From NCBI RefSeq assembly GCF_034440735.1, contig NZ_CP140098.1, positions 544,501 through 608,500 of the forward strand: a stretch of 64,000 nt of DNA, in the 5' to 3' direction. Position 1 is the first letter of the stretch, and the number at the start of each line of letters is the position of its first letter. Positions 37,046-45,719 of the stretch are shown here, one piece after another. A program made the translations under genes and the position numbers. Below the pieces are notes generated by a model. The model made no database searches. It saw nothing but the letters and a program-made list of their open reading frames with translations, and was not told where the DNA came from. The stretch comes from Deinococcus sp. AB2017081. GTDB taxonomy: Bacteria; Deinococcota; Deinococci; Deinococcales; Deinococcaceae.

Positions 37046-38991
37046 GGCACCTCCTGGGCGGTGAGCGCCGCGTCACGGCCCGTCACGGTGGTCGGGTTCA
37101 CCACTGCGAACTCTGCGGCACGCACGCAGCGGCTGTCGTGCTGCGCCGCGACCTCCACGAGCGGCACGGGGGCGGCCAGGCAGCGATCCTGCACGTACGC
37201 GCAGCGCGGCGAGAAGCGGCAGTGGGCTGGCCACGTGCCCGGCGGGGGCACCCGTCCGGGAATCACGGTGAGTGGCTGGCCGGGCCGGGCGTTCGCCGGA
37301 TTCGCGCCCATCAGGCCCAGCGTGTAGGGATTCAGCGGCCGGTCAAACAGGGCGTAGACCTCCGCGTCCTCGAAGACCTGGCCGGCGTACAGCACGATCA
37401 CGCGGTCACAGATGTCGGCCACGACGCCGAGGTTGTGCGTGACGATCAATACGGCCATGCCGGTGTCGCGCTGCAGCTGACGCAGCAGGGCCAGGATCTC
37501 CTTCTGGACGGTCACGTCGAGGGCCGTGGTGGGCTCATCCGCCACGAGCAGCTGGGGCCGACCCGCCAGCGCCAGGGCAATCGCGACGCGCTGCGCCATG
37601 CCGCCGGACAGTTCGTGCGGGTACGAACGCAACACCCGCTCCGGTTCCCGCAGCTGCACGAGCCGCAGCAGTTCCGCGCAGCGTTCCCGGTTGGCGTGGC
37701 CGCGCACACGGTCGTGCAGGCGCACGAGCTCCCCGAGCTGGCTGCCGATCGTGAAGGCCGGATCGAGGCTCGACAGGGGCTCCTGCGAGATGAGGCCCAG
37801 GGCGCTGCCACGGAGCGTGTCGAAGGTGCGGTCGTCCAGTGGCACGAGGTCGCGGCCCTCGAACAGCACCTGCCCCGCCGTGATGCGTCCGCCACGGGCG
37901 AGCAGGCGCAGCGCGGCGAGGGCCGTGACGCTCTTGCCGGCGCCGGACTCGCCGACCAGTCCGACCGTCTCGCCCGCGTGGACGTCGAAGCTCACGCCGT
38001 CCACGATCACCGTGTCCCGGCCGCGCTGTGAGAACGCCACCGTGAGGTTCCGTACCGAGAACAGCGCGTCTGGGGCCTGAGGACGGGCCGTGTTCGGCGT
38101 GGCGGGCGGTTCTGTGGTCACGGCGGGCGGCTCCGCGCTGGCCCCCAGGTCGGCCGCCGCGTCCCGCAGCGCGTTGCCGAACAGCACCAGGGCCAGGGCC
38201 ATCAGGGCGATCAGGCCGCCGGACGGCACCAGCAGCCACGGCTGCACGCTGATCTGCTGCGCGGCCCCCGCCACGATCTGGCCCCACTCGGCCTCGCCGG
38301 GCGTGGCCGTCAGACCCAGGAACCCGAGCGCGACGGCAAAGAGCAGCGAGTTCGCGGCGACCAGCGAGGCCTGCACGATGGCCGTACGTGTCACGCCCGG
38401 CAGGATGTGCCGGGTCATGATGCGGGCCTCGGACACGCCCGCCACGCGAGCCGCCGAGACGAAGTCCGCCTCCCGCAGCGGCAGGGTCACGCCCCGGACG
38501 ACGCGGGCGAAGCCCGGCGCGACCAGCAGGCCGAACGCGATCATGGCGGCGTGCGAGTTGCCCGGAAACACGGTGAGCACGACGAGCACCAGGATGATCG
38601 CCGGGATGGCCAGCACGAGATCCGTGAGCCACGACACCACGCGGTCGAACGTGCCGCCCAGATACCCGGCGAGAATTCCCAGGGGCACGGCCACCACGGT
38701 CGCTGTGAGCACGGCCTCGAGGATGCCGACGAGCGCCCGGACGCCGCCGTAGAGCAGGCGGCTGAGGACGTCCCGCCCGAGCTCGTCCGCGCCGAGCAGG
38801 TGCCGGGCGGTGGGGCCGCTCAGGCGGTTGGGCAGGTCGAAGGCGTCCGGCGCATACGGCGCGAGCTGCCGGGCGAAGACGGACGCGACGACGACGAGCA
38901 GCAGGAAGGCGATCGGGACGGCGGCGAGCGGCTGGCGGCGCAGGGCGCGCAGCAGCGGAAAGCGTGCGCGGCGCGGCGCGGCGACCGTCAC
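37042..38991 (-). CDS. Fused ABC permease-ATPase (DppC-DppD type)
   Basis: A 649-residue fusion. Residues 1-285 are a DppC-type permease (HLLGADELGRDVLSRLLYGG; EAA-type loop AARVAGVSEARIMTRHILPG). A Pro/Ala-rich linker then leads to an OppD-type ATPase with Walker A GESGAGKS, signature SGGMAQRVAIALAL, Walker B LLVADEPTTALD and a CRFSPRCAYVQDRC end domain. Fusion makes permease and ATPase strictly 1:1. GTG 38991 overlaps the DppB stop. Such fusions are known but not the usual arrangement. Confidence 0.9.
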   Translation of the reverse strand: MTVAAPRRARFPLLRALRRQPLAAVPIAFLLLVVVASVFARQLAPYAPDAFDLPNRLSGPTARHLLGADELGRDVLSRLLYGGVRALVGILEAVLTATVVAVPLGILAGYLGGTFDRVVSWLTDLVLAIPAIILVLVVLTVFPGNSHAAMIAFGLLVAPGFARVVRGVTLPLREADFVSAARVAGVSEARIMTRHILPGVTRTAIVQASLVAANSLLFAVALGFLGLTATPGEAEWGQIVAGAAQQISVQPWLLVPSGGLIALMALALVLFGNALRDAAADLGASAEPPAVTTEPPATPNTARPQAPDALFSVRNLTVAFSQRGRDTVIVDGVSFDVHAGETVGLVGESGAGKSVTALAALRLLARGGRITAGQVLFEGRDLVPLDDRTFDTLRGSALGLISQEPLSSLDPAFTIGSQLGELVRLHDRVRGHANRERCAELLRLVQLREPERVLRSYPHELSGGMAQRVAIALALAGRPQLLVADEPTTALDVTVQKEILALLRQLQRDTGMAVLIVTHNLGVVADICDRVIVLYAGQVFEDAEVYALFDRPLNPYTLGLMGANPANARPGQPLTVIPGRVPPPGTWPAHCRFSPRCAYVQDRCLAAPVPLVEVAAQHDSRCVRAAEFAVVNPTTVTGRDAALTAQEVP

Positions 38992-39929
38992 GTGACCCGC
39001 ACGCGGGGGTTGAGCCACGCGTAGATCACGTCGATGACGAGATTCACGACCACGACGATCACGGTGAAGTACAGGACGATGCCCTGGATGACCGGCAGGT
39101 CGTGCCGGCTGGTGGCCTCCACGGCCAGCCCACCCAGGCCCGGCAGGGCGAACACGTTCTCGGCGATGATGGTGCCGCCCAGCAGCGCGATGAAGACCAG
39201 CCCCACCACCGTGATGATGGGGATACCGGCGTTGCGCAGCGCGTGCCGGTAGATCAGGGAGGCGGGCGGGACGCCCCCGGCGCGCAGCGTCCGGATGAAC
39301 GGCCGGTCGAGCACGTCGAGCATGGCGTTGCGGGTCTGCTGCGCGATCAGCCCGATGGCCGGGCCGGCGAGCACGACGACCGGCAGCGCCAGGCTGCGCA
39401 GCCACCCGCCCGTGGACGTGGACGGCTGGACGTACCCGATGGCCGGGAACCAGCGCAGCCGGACGGCGAACACCGCGACCAGCACGAGCGCCACCCAGAA
39501 GTTCGGCAGCACGATGCCCAGCAGCGACAGGACGTCCACGGCGCGGGCCAGGGCACCCTGACGCAGGGCGCTCGCGATCCCCAGCGCCACGCCGACCACG
39601 CTGGCGACCAGGGCGGTGAGCGTCACGAGCGACAGCGTGACGCCGAGCCGGGCCCCGAGTTTCGCCACGACCGGCTCGTTGTTGAAGATCGACACGCCGA
39701 GACTGCCCTGTGTCAGGGTGCCCAGCCAGCGGGCGTACTGCACCGGAACCGGGTCGAGCAGGCCAAGCTGCTCGCGCAGGCGCTGGTACTCCTCGGGCGC
39801 GCGGTTCTGCCCCAGGATGACGACCGCCGGATCGCCCGGCGTCAGTGAGACGAGGAAGAAGGTCAGGGCCGTGACGAACAGCAGCAGCGGCACCGACAGC
39901 AGCAGGCGCAGGCCGAGCACCCTCAGCAC
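38988..39929 (-). CDS. Peptide-type ABC transporter permease (DppB family)
   Basis: A permease opening VLRVLGLRLLLSVPLLLFVT, with TPGDPAVVILGQNRAPEE and the QLGLLDPVPVQYARWLGTL segment. I start at GTG 39929 (313 residues, the family length); an upstream start at 40043 lies inside the 40-base palindrome and is unlikely. A short coding frame in another register (39923-40000, 25 residues) has a good GGGAG site and stops inside this start codon region, which may couple translation. Confidence 0.88.
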   Translation of the reverse strand: MLRVLGLRLLLSVPLLLFVTALTFFLVSLTPGDPAVVILGQNRAPEEYQRLREQLGLLDPVPVQYARWLGTLTQGSLGVSIFNNEPVVAKLGARLGVTLSLVTLTALVASVVGVALGIASALRQGALARAVDVLSLLGIVLPNFWVALVLVAVFAVRLRWFPAIGYVQPSTSTGGWLRSLALPVVVLAGPAIGLIAQQTRNAMLDVLDRPFIRTLRAGGVPPASLIYRHALRNAGIPIITVVGLVFIALLGGTIIAENVFALPGLGGLAVEATSRHDLPVIQGIVLYFTVIVVVVNLVIDVIYAWLNPRVRVT

Positions 39930-40023
39930 GGGCGCGTCCGGGTGATCGGGCGGTGTGGGTGACGTGAACCGCCGGGTGGGGTGGTGGAGGCAGTGGGCAT
40001 ACGGGCACTCCCGGACGTGGAGG

Positions 40024-40063
40024 GGTGGATCACGGTTCGGCACGTGCCGAACCGTGATCCACC
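40024..40063. terminator. 40-base perfect palindrome inside the operon
   Basis: Positions 40024-40043 are the exact reverse complement of 40044-40063 (centre GCACGTGC). It sits between the binding-protein stop and the permease gene. No T-tract follows on the minus strand, so partial termination or mRNA stabilisation that raises binding-protein yield is likely. Confidence 0.6.
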
Positions 40064-40071
40064 GATCGAAC

Positions 40072-41610
40072 CTACTTGACGGGCTTCATGTCGAGGATGT
40101 CGATCACCGGCTGCACCGTCGACGGGGTCGGCAGCGACAGCTTCTTCGCGTCGTAGATGTAGTTCAGCTTTCCGCTGTAGACCGGCACGAACCACGCGTT
40201 CTTGGTCATATAGGCGTTGACCTGCATGGCGACCGGGTTCGCCCGCGTGGGATCGGTTGCCGCGAGTTTGTCGACGATGGCCTGCAGGGCCGGCACGGCC
40301 GTCTTGTCCGGGTTCCACACCGCGCCAGGACGGAAGCAGCAGTTCCACGCAAGGAGGGTGGGGTTGGTGGCCCCGAGGCCTGCCCCCGCGATGCCGTACT
40401 TGCCGGATGTGAGGCCGGCGAAGAAGTCGGCCGCCTGGGGTTTGGTGTCGATCTTCGCCTTCACGCCGATCGCCTGCCAGTACCCGGCGACGGCCTGGAT
40501 CATGGTGTCGATCCCGGCGATAGGCGTCGAGAGAACCGTGAACTCAAAGCCCTGTGGGTAGCCGGCATCTGCAGGCAGCTGCTTGGCCTTGGCGACGTCA
40601 TACGGGTAGTAGTTGCTGAGCGCGGCGTCGTAGCCCTCCCCGCCCGGCAGGAACTGGGTGCTGACCGGGTCGCCCTGACCGCCGCCGAGGGCCGCCGCGA
40701 GCGCCTTGCGATCCACGGCGTAGTTCAGCGCCTGCCGCACGCGGACATCCTTGAAGGCTGGCACGATCTTGCCGCTCTTGTCGAGGAAGTCCAGACCGAT
40801 GATGTTCTGGGGCACGCCGGCGCTCTTCAGGCCGGCCGCGACGGCTGTGGGGATCAGGGAGGCCTGCGCGGGCCACGCGGCCTGGGCCTGCCCGGCGCGT
40901 ACCGCGTCGATGGCGGCCTGGTTGTTCGTCACGACCTTGAGCACCAGCTTCTTCCACTGGATGCGCGACGGGTTCCAGTAGTTCGGGTTGGGCACGTAGG
41001 TATAGGTGTCGCCCGTGACCGTCTGCTTCGGGTCGAGCACGTACGGACCGGTGCCGCACGTGGCTGCCTTGAGCATTGCAGGCGTCGCCGCGGCCTTGGC
41101 GCAGGGAATCACGCCGGAAAGCCACGTCCGCGAGAGGAACAGCAGGGTGAGCGGGTTGGACGAGGCGAGGTTGAGGCGTAGCGACAGGGGGCCGCGAACC
41201 TCCACGGACTTGGTGCCGAGGTTCACGAAGACCGGCGACTTGTTCTTCATCTGCAGGTCGAGCCAGCTCTTGACGACCTGGGCGGTGAGGGGACTGCCGT
41301 CGCTGAACTTGACGTTCGGGCGCAGCGTCAGGTCGAGGGTCTTGTAGTTGCTCCCCACCCACTTCCACGACGTGGCCAGACCGGGGGTGTACTTGCCGTC
41401 ATAGCCGTAGTTGATCAGGGAGTCGTACGCCGGGGTGAAGTAGTACTCGTTCGAGGCCTCGCCGCTCGACGGATCGAGAGAGGCCGGCGCGTTGCCCACG
41501 GCGAACGTGAAGGTGCCGCCCGGAGGGGTGACGGCGGCCGTGGCCGCCGGGCTCAGCAGCAGGCTCGCGGAGACGAGCAGGATGACGGTCTGGACACGGG
41601 TCATGGGCAT
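40072..41610 (-). CDS. Peptide-type ABC transporter substrate-binding protein (SBP family 5)
   Basis: A 512-residue exported binding protein: signal peptide (MTRVQTVILLVSASLLLSPA), NAPASLDPSSGEASNEYYFT, RPNVKFSDGSPLTAQVVKS and KDVRVRQALNYAVDRK. Start ATG 41610 lies 10 bases from AAGGAG; a second ATG two codons on is possible. A LacI-type operator lies about 110 bases upstream. Ligand unknown; the operon's esterase suggests an acyl or glycosyl compound. Confidence 0.9.
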   Translation of the reverse strand: MPMTRVQTVILLVSASLLLSPAATAAVTPPGGTFTFAVGNAPASLDPSSGEASNEYYFTPAYDSLINYGYDGKYTPGLATSWKWVGSNYKTLDLTLRPNVKFSDGSPLTAQVVKSWLDLQMKNKSPVFVNLGTKSVEVRGPLSLRLNLASSNPLTLLFLSRTWLSGVIPCAKAAATPAMLKAATCGTGPYVLDPKQTVTGDTYTYVPNPNYWNPSRIQWKKLVLKVVTNNQAAIDAVRAGQAQAAWPAQASLIPTAVAAGLKSAGVPQNIIGLDFLDKSGKIVPAFKDVRVRQALNYAVDRKALAAALGGGQGDPVSTQFLPGGEGYDAALSNYYPYDVAKAKQLPADAGYPQGFEFTVLSTPIAGIDTMIQAVAGYWQAIGVKAKIDTKPQAADFFAGLTSGKYGIAGAGLGATNPTLLAWNCCFRPGAVWNPDKTAVPALQAIVDKLAATDPTRANPVAMQVNAYMTKNAWFVPVYSGKLNYIYDAKKLSLPTPSTVQPVIDILDMKPVK

Positions 41611-41716
41611 GATCTGACACTCCTTGTGACGGGGCGGTAGGTCGGGGGCGGCGCGCGGAAAGGCGGCGAGGGTGCTCGGGGACGGTGGGTGACGGCCATA
41701 TGGGCTCCTTGGATCA

Positions 41717-41730
41717 GGCAAACGTTTGCC
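41717..41730. promoter_or_regulatory. LacI-type operator upstream of the importer operon
   Basis: GGCAAACGTTTGCC is a perfect 14-base palindrome of the classic LacI/CcpA-like form, 107 bases upstream of the binding-protein start and 15 bases downstream of the LacI gene stop. Confidence 0.7.
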
Positions 41731-41745
41731 AGCGTCTCAAAAAAA

Positions 41746-42777
41746 TCAGAGGTGTCGGACGGTGTCTCGCAGCACCAGGCGGTGGGGCAGGGTCTGGACG
41801 AGCGGTACCGAACCTTCGCCAGAGAGCGAGTGGATCAGCGTCCGTGCGGCGATCTGGCCGAGTTCGCTGAAGTCCAGAGCGACGGTGGACAGGCGCAGCG
41901 CCGGGTGTGCCGCAATGTCGAGGTCGTCGAAGCCCATGACCGAGAGGTCGCCCGGGATCGAGAGCCCCCGTTCGAGGATGGCCTGCATGGCCCCGATCGC
42001 CAGAATGTCCGACGCGGCCAGCACGGCTGAGGGGGCCAGCGGCAGCAGCCGTTCCATCGCGGCGTACCCACTGTCGTGCGAGGACACGTCCCCGCTCGTG
42101 ACCAGGGCCGGGTCGAGGGTGAGCTGGTGAGCCGAGAGCGCGAGCTCGAACCCGCGGCGCCGCGCCTGCCCGACCGCGTGATCGGCGAGGTCGGCGGTGA
42201 TCATGGCGATCCGGGTGTGGCCCTGCTCGATCAGGTGGCGGGTCGCGTCGAAGGCGGCGCGTTCGTTGTCCACCACCACGCTCGGCAGCCCGTGGGTCGA
42301 GAAGTCCTGCGCGATGACCACGGCCGGCATGGCGTGATGGCCGAGCCACTGGTCGTGCAGGGCGGTGTACGACGCCGCCACCCAGATGACGCCGTCGATC
42401 TGCTGCTGGCGCATGGTCGACAGGCACTCGACCTCGCGCCGGTCATCGGCCGCCGTCGTCATCAGCAGCAGGGTGAAGCCGGCCTGCCGCGCCCGGTCTT
42501 CGGCCCCCTTGACGATCTGCGCCGCGCCGGACGACCCGATCTCCGGGAGCATGATGCCCAGGCAGCGGGACTGCCGCGTCTGCAGCCCCCGCGCCAGCGT
42601 GTTGGGCACGTACCGCAGGTGGTCGATCGCCTCCAGCACCCGCAGCCGCGTGGGTTCGTCGACCGGCTTGGAGTTGTTCACCACACGCGACACGGTCGAG
42701 AACGACACGCCGGCCACCCGGGCCACATCCTTGATGGTGGCCGGCTTGCTTGGCTGTGCGACCCGGACGCGTGCCAA
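41746..42777 (-). CDS. LacI-family transcriptional regulator
   Basis: A 343-residue repressor. The DNA-binding part is ATIKDVARVAGVSFSTVSRV with hinge VPNTLARGLQTRQSRCLGIM; the effector domain has GVIWVAASYT and VMGFDDLDIAAHP. TTG 42777 is preferred (GAGGGG 7 bases before); GTG 42783 is an alternative. One matching palindrome lies in front of the transport operon and a half-conserved one in front of this gene, so it probably controls both. Confidence 0.87.
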   Translation of the reverse strand: MARVRVAQPSKPATIKDVARVAGVSFSTVSRVVNNSKPVDEPTRLRVLEAIDHLRYVPNTLARGLQTRQSRCLGIMLPEIGSSGAAQIVKGAEDRARQAGFTLLLMTTAADDRREVECLSTMRQQQIDGVIWVAASYTALHDQWLGHHAMPAVVIAQDFSTHGLPSVVVDNERAAFDATRHLIEQGHTRIAMITADLADHAVGQARRRGFELALSAHQLTLDPALVTSGDVSSHDSGYAAMERLLPLAPSAVLAASDILAIGAMQAILERGLSIPGDLSVMGFDDLDIAAHPALRLSTVALDFSELGQIAARTLIHSLSGEGSVPLVQTLPHRLVLRDTVRHL

Positions 42778-42823
42778 CAGAACACCCCTCGATGCAATAG
42801 AAAAATTCCTCGCCCAGCTGGCG

Positions 42824-42837
42824 AGACAACGTTTGCC
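42824..42837. promoter_or_regulatory. Imperfect second LacI-type operator
   Basis: The half-site CGTTTGCC matches the operator at 41717-41730 exactly and the other half in 4 of 7 positions, about 47 bases upstream of the LacI start; consistent with weak autoregulation. Confidence 0.45.
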
Positions 42838-43325
42838 TGTAGTGGGAGCATCATGGCGCAGGCGTCCGCGCAAGTCAAGGTGCAGGGCACGGTCACCGAT
42901 GGCCGCTCGGAATCACGTGTGTCGAACGACCGGATGGGATGGCGTTGATCATGGAGGTGTCGCTGATCCGCCCCCGGTCAGCCAGGCGGCGTGTTGGGCA
43001 CATCCCGGTGCCCGGCGTGGCGTGTGTGGTGGCCCCACGAGTGCGGCAGCCGACCTGCAGACCGCCGATCATGGCCTGATCACGGGTGAGCCCCTACTGT
43101 GCAGGCACTTCGACCGGCGGACGGTGAACGGGCATCACGTGGCGAAGTGCATCGTCGTGGTGTCGACGGGGCCACCTCCCTGCCCCTGGCCCCCTGTCCC
43201 GGAACCTCTGGATGAATCCATGATCCGCCCCGCCCTGGAACGCGCCTGAGGCCCTAGCCGGGTGCTGGAGTGGCGCGAGTGCCGTCAGGGGCTACGTCAG
43301 GCCCCTGGCCGCGTCGGAGGACGAC
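42838..43325. other. Intergenic gap between the LacI gene and the CIS cluster
   Basis: About 490 bases without a gene I can support. No tRNA, repeat or clear promoter is seen. The last bases (GGAGGACGAC) form the ribosome site for the first CIS gene, so the operon's promoter is presumably here. Confidence 0.5.
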
Positions 43326-43994
43326 ATGTTCGATGGAGTGAGTCAGCGTCTGACCACCTGGGCCACCACGCAGGGGGCCGGCGCGGTCGTCTTCGCCGGG
43401 GACGCCCCACACGACAGCACGCTGGCCGCGCGGCTGAGCCTGCTGGGAATCCTGCCATTTCCGCCGCCGCGCACCCTGACCCGCGCGCCGCTGCGCTTCC
43501 GGTTGCGCTACCTGGTGACCTGCCCGTCCACCACGCCAGAGGCGCAGACCCTGCTGGGACGGCTGCTGGTCAGTGCCCTGCAGGAGCCGGAGCTGCAGGT
43601 CGAACTGGGTGACATCGCGCCGGAGTGGTGGTCGGCGCTGGGCTGGCCCCCCCAGCCGGCCTTCTGGCTGCTCGTGCCGGTCAGTGTGCCGCTGGCGGAG
43701 CCGACCGCCCCGCTGGCCCGGGAACACGTGCTCAGCGTGCAGACCTCCGGGCGGGCGTGGCGGCGCGGCACCGTGACCGACGCCCGGGGCCAGCCGGTGG
43801 CCGGCGCCCGCGTGCAGCTCGGCGGTGCCCCGGAACCGCTGTACACCGACGCCTCCGGGCACTTTGAGCTGGCCGCCCGGCCGGAGGACACGCTGCACGT
43901 GGCGGCCGTGGTCGACGGACAGGTGCGGGAGGTGCGCGTTCAGCCGCCGGGGCGGGACGCCGGATGGCCGGTGCAGGTGCCGCCCCCCGAGTAG
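43326..43994 (+). CDS. CIS tail-terminator/cap protein (Pvc16/DUF4255-like) with regulatory-like domain
   Basis: A 222-residue protein. The N-terminal 125 residues match the DUF4255/Pvc16_N pattern: LRYLVTCPSTTPEAQTLLGR, then SALQEPELQVELGD, and WWSALGWPPQPAFWLLVPVS. Cap proteins seal the distal end of sheath and tube. The tail (140-205: RGTVTDARGQPVAGARVQL, TDASGHFEL) is a carboxypeptidase-regulatory-like beta sandwich, a known appendage of this family. GGAGG precedes ATG. It is first in the cluster, 58 bases before the sheath gene. Confidence 0.72.
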   Translation: MFDGVSQRLTTWATTQGAGAVVFAGDAPHDSTLAARLSLLGILPFPPPRTLTRAPLRFRLRYLVTCPSTTPEAQTLLGRLLVSALQEPELQVELGDIAPEWWSALGWPPQPAFWLLVPVSVPLAEPTAPLAREHVLSVQTSGRAWRRGTVTDARGQPVAGARVQLGGAPEPLYTDASGHFELAARPEDTLHVAAVVDGQVREVRVQPPGRDAGWPVQVPPPE

Positions 43995-44052
43995 CCGCGA
44001 TCGGCCCCGTCACCGTCCCCCACCCGCCGGTCTTCCCTGAGGAGGAGTCTCC

Positions 44053-45285
44053 ATGCCGAACTATCTTGCGCCGGATGTCTACGTCGAGGAAGTGCCGGGC
44101 GGCCCGCGCCCGATCGAGGCGGTGGGCACGAGCACGGCCGCCTTCATCGGCGCCGCGCCGGACGCGGACGCGCTGACGCAGGGCATCCGCGCGGTCACCA
44201 ACTGGTCGGAATTCCAGCGGCTGTACGCCGCACAGGGGCAGGCGGGCACCGACCTGTCGCAGGCGGTGTTCGGCTTCTTCCAGAACGGCGGTCAGCGCTG
44301 CTACGTGGTGAACACCGGCCCGGCGCGCGACCTGGGGGCGGCCCTGAACCTCGTCGCGCAGCGCGACGACGTGGCGATCGTGGCGGCGCCGGGCTTCACC
44401 GACGCGGCCAGTTACGACGCCCTGCTGACCCACTGCGAGACGCTGGGCGACCGCGTGGCCATTCTGGACGCCCCGCGCGACGTGCCGGACGTGATGGCCC
44501 TGACGCGGGTGGCCCGCCCGGTGCCGGCGGTCCGCGCGGGGGCGGACACGTCCACCCGGGAAGGAGCGGAGCGAGACGGCCCTGGCCGGCCCCCGCCCGG
44601 CGAGTTGGACGGGCTGCGGCCCCGGCAGTCCGACAATGGGTACGGCGCGCTGTACTTCCCGTGGCTGAGGGTGCGTGATCCGGGCAATCCGGCCGAACTG
44701 ATCGACGTCCCGCCGAGTGGCCATATGGCGGGTATCTGGGCGCGCACCGACGCGATGCGCGGCGTCCACAAGGCCCCGGCCAACGAGGCGGTCCGCGGGG
44801 CGCTCGACCTGAGCTACCACCTCACGCGGGCTGAGCAGGAGCAGCTCAACAGCCACGGTGTGAACTGCGTTCGCTTCTTCTCCAGTGAGGGTGTGCGGGT
44901 GTGGGGGGCGCGCACGGTCGCCGCCAGTGCCAGCGAGTTCCGTTACCTGAACGTCCGGCGGCTGTTCAACATGATCAAGGAGTCGATTGCCCTGAGCACG
45001 CGCTGGATCGTGTTCGAGCCGAACGACGAGACGCTGTGGAAGTCAATCCGCCGGGACGTCAATGCCTTCCTGCTGCGGCTGTGGCGGGATGGAGCGCTCA
45101 TGGGCCGCACGCCCCAGGAGGCGTTCTTCGTCAAGTGCGACCGGGAGACCAATCCGCCGGAGGTGATCGACGCCGGGCAGGTGGTCACGCTGATCGGCGT
45201 GGCCCCGGTCAAGCCAGCAGAGTTCATTGTGTTCCGCCTGAGCCAGATGGATCAGCGCAGCGACACGCAGGGGCCGGGTGAATGA
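44053..45285 (+). CDS. Contractile tail sheath protein
   Basis: A 410-residue sheath subunit. It begins with MPNYLAPDVYVEEVPGGPRP, the standard sheath N-terminal arm, then VGTSTAAFIGAA. The conserved core near the end includes FNMIKESIALSTRWIVFEPN, the MGRTPQEAFFVKCDRETNP strand and a final PAEFIVFRL, as in phage and eCIS sheaths. Residues about 160-195 are an Arg/Gly/Pro-rich insertion. GAGGAG precedes ATG. Contraction of this layer drives the tube into a target. Its stop overlaps the tube gene. Confidence 0.92.
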   Translation: MPNYLAPDVYVEEVPGGPRPIEAVGTSTAAFIGAAPDADALTQGIRAVTNWSEFQRLYAAQGQAGTDLSQAVFGFFQNGGQRCYVVNTGPARDLGAALNLVAQRDDVAIVAAPGFTDAASYDALLTHCETLGDRVAILDAPRDVPDVMALTRVARPVPAVRAGADTSTREGAERDGPGRPPPGELDGLRPRQSDNGYGALYFPWLRVRDPGNPAELIDVPPSGHMAGIWARTDAMRGVHKAPANEAVRGALDLSYHLTRAEQEQLNSHGVNCVRFFSSEGVRVWGARTVAASASEFRYLNVRRLFNMIKESIALSTRWIVFEPNDETLWKSIRRDVNAFLLRLWRDGALMGRTPQEAFFVKCDRETNPPEVIDAGQVVTLIGVAPVKPAEFIVFRLSQMDQRSDTQGPGE

Positions 45286-45719
45286 GGGTGCCAGAGAATC
45301 TCGATCCGTACCGAAGCTACAACTTCAAGATCGTCATCCAGGGCGTGGTGGAAGGGCATTTCACGCAGTGCAGCGGCCTCGGCGTGCGCGTGGGCGTGAT
45401 CCGCTACCGCGAGGGTGGCAACGGCCAGGTCGCCCGCGCGCTGCCGGGCCGCGTGGAGTACGCGGACGTGGAGCTGAAGTATGGCCTCACCAAGTCCCGC
45501 GAGCTGTGGGACTGGTTGATGACGGCCGTGCAGGGCGAGGTCGTCCGCAAGAATGTCTCGATCCTGATGCTCGACGCGCAGGGCACGCAGGAGGTCATGC
45601 GCTGGAACCTCGTGAACGCGTGGCCGTCGCAGTGGCGGGGTGCAGTGCTGGACGCCATGAGCCAGGAAGCTGCGCTGGAGCACCTGACGCTGGTGTACGA
45701 CACCCTCGAGCGCGCATGA
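45282..45719 (+). CDS. Tail tube protein
   Basis: A 145-residue inner-tube subunit (T4 gp19/Pvc1-like): opening NLDPYRSYNFKIVIQGVVEG, then FTQCSGLGVRVGVIRYREGG, VELKYGLTKSRELWDW and a C-terminal strand LEHLTLVYDTLERA. Overlaps the sheath stop (ATGA). The single tube gene suggests a homogeneous tube rather than the two tube types of Photorhabdus-like systems. Confidence 0.92.
   Translation: MRVPENLDPYRSYNFKIVIQGVVEGHFTQCSGLGVRVGVIRYREGGNGQVARALPGRVEYADVELKYGLTKSRELWDWLMTAVQGEVVRKNVSILMLDAQGTQEVMRWNLVNAWPSQWRGAVLDAMSQEAALEHLTLVYDTLERA

Noticed and set aside
39923..40000. 25-residue frame upstream of the DppB-type permease
   Set aside because: It has a decent ribosome site and overlaps the permease start, so it may be a coupling leader, but there is no support beyond position; noted only in the permease entry.
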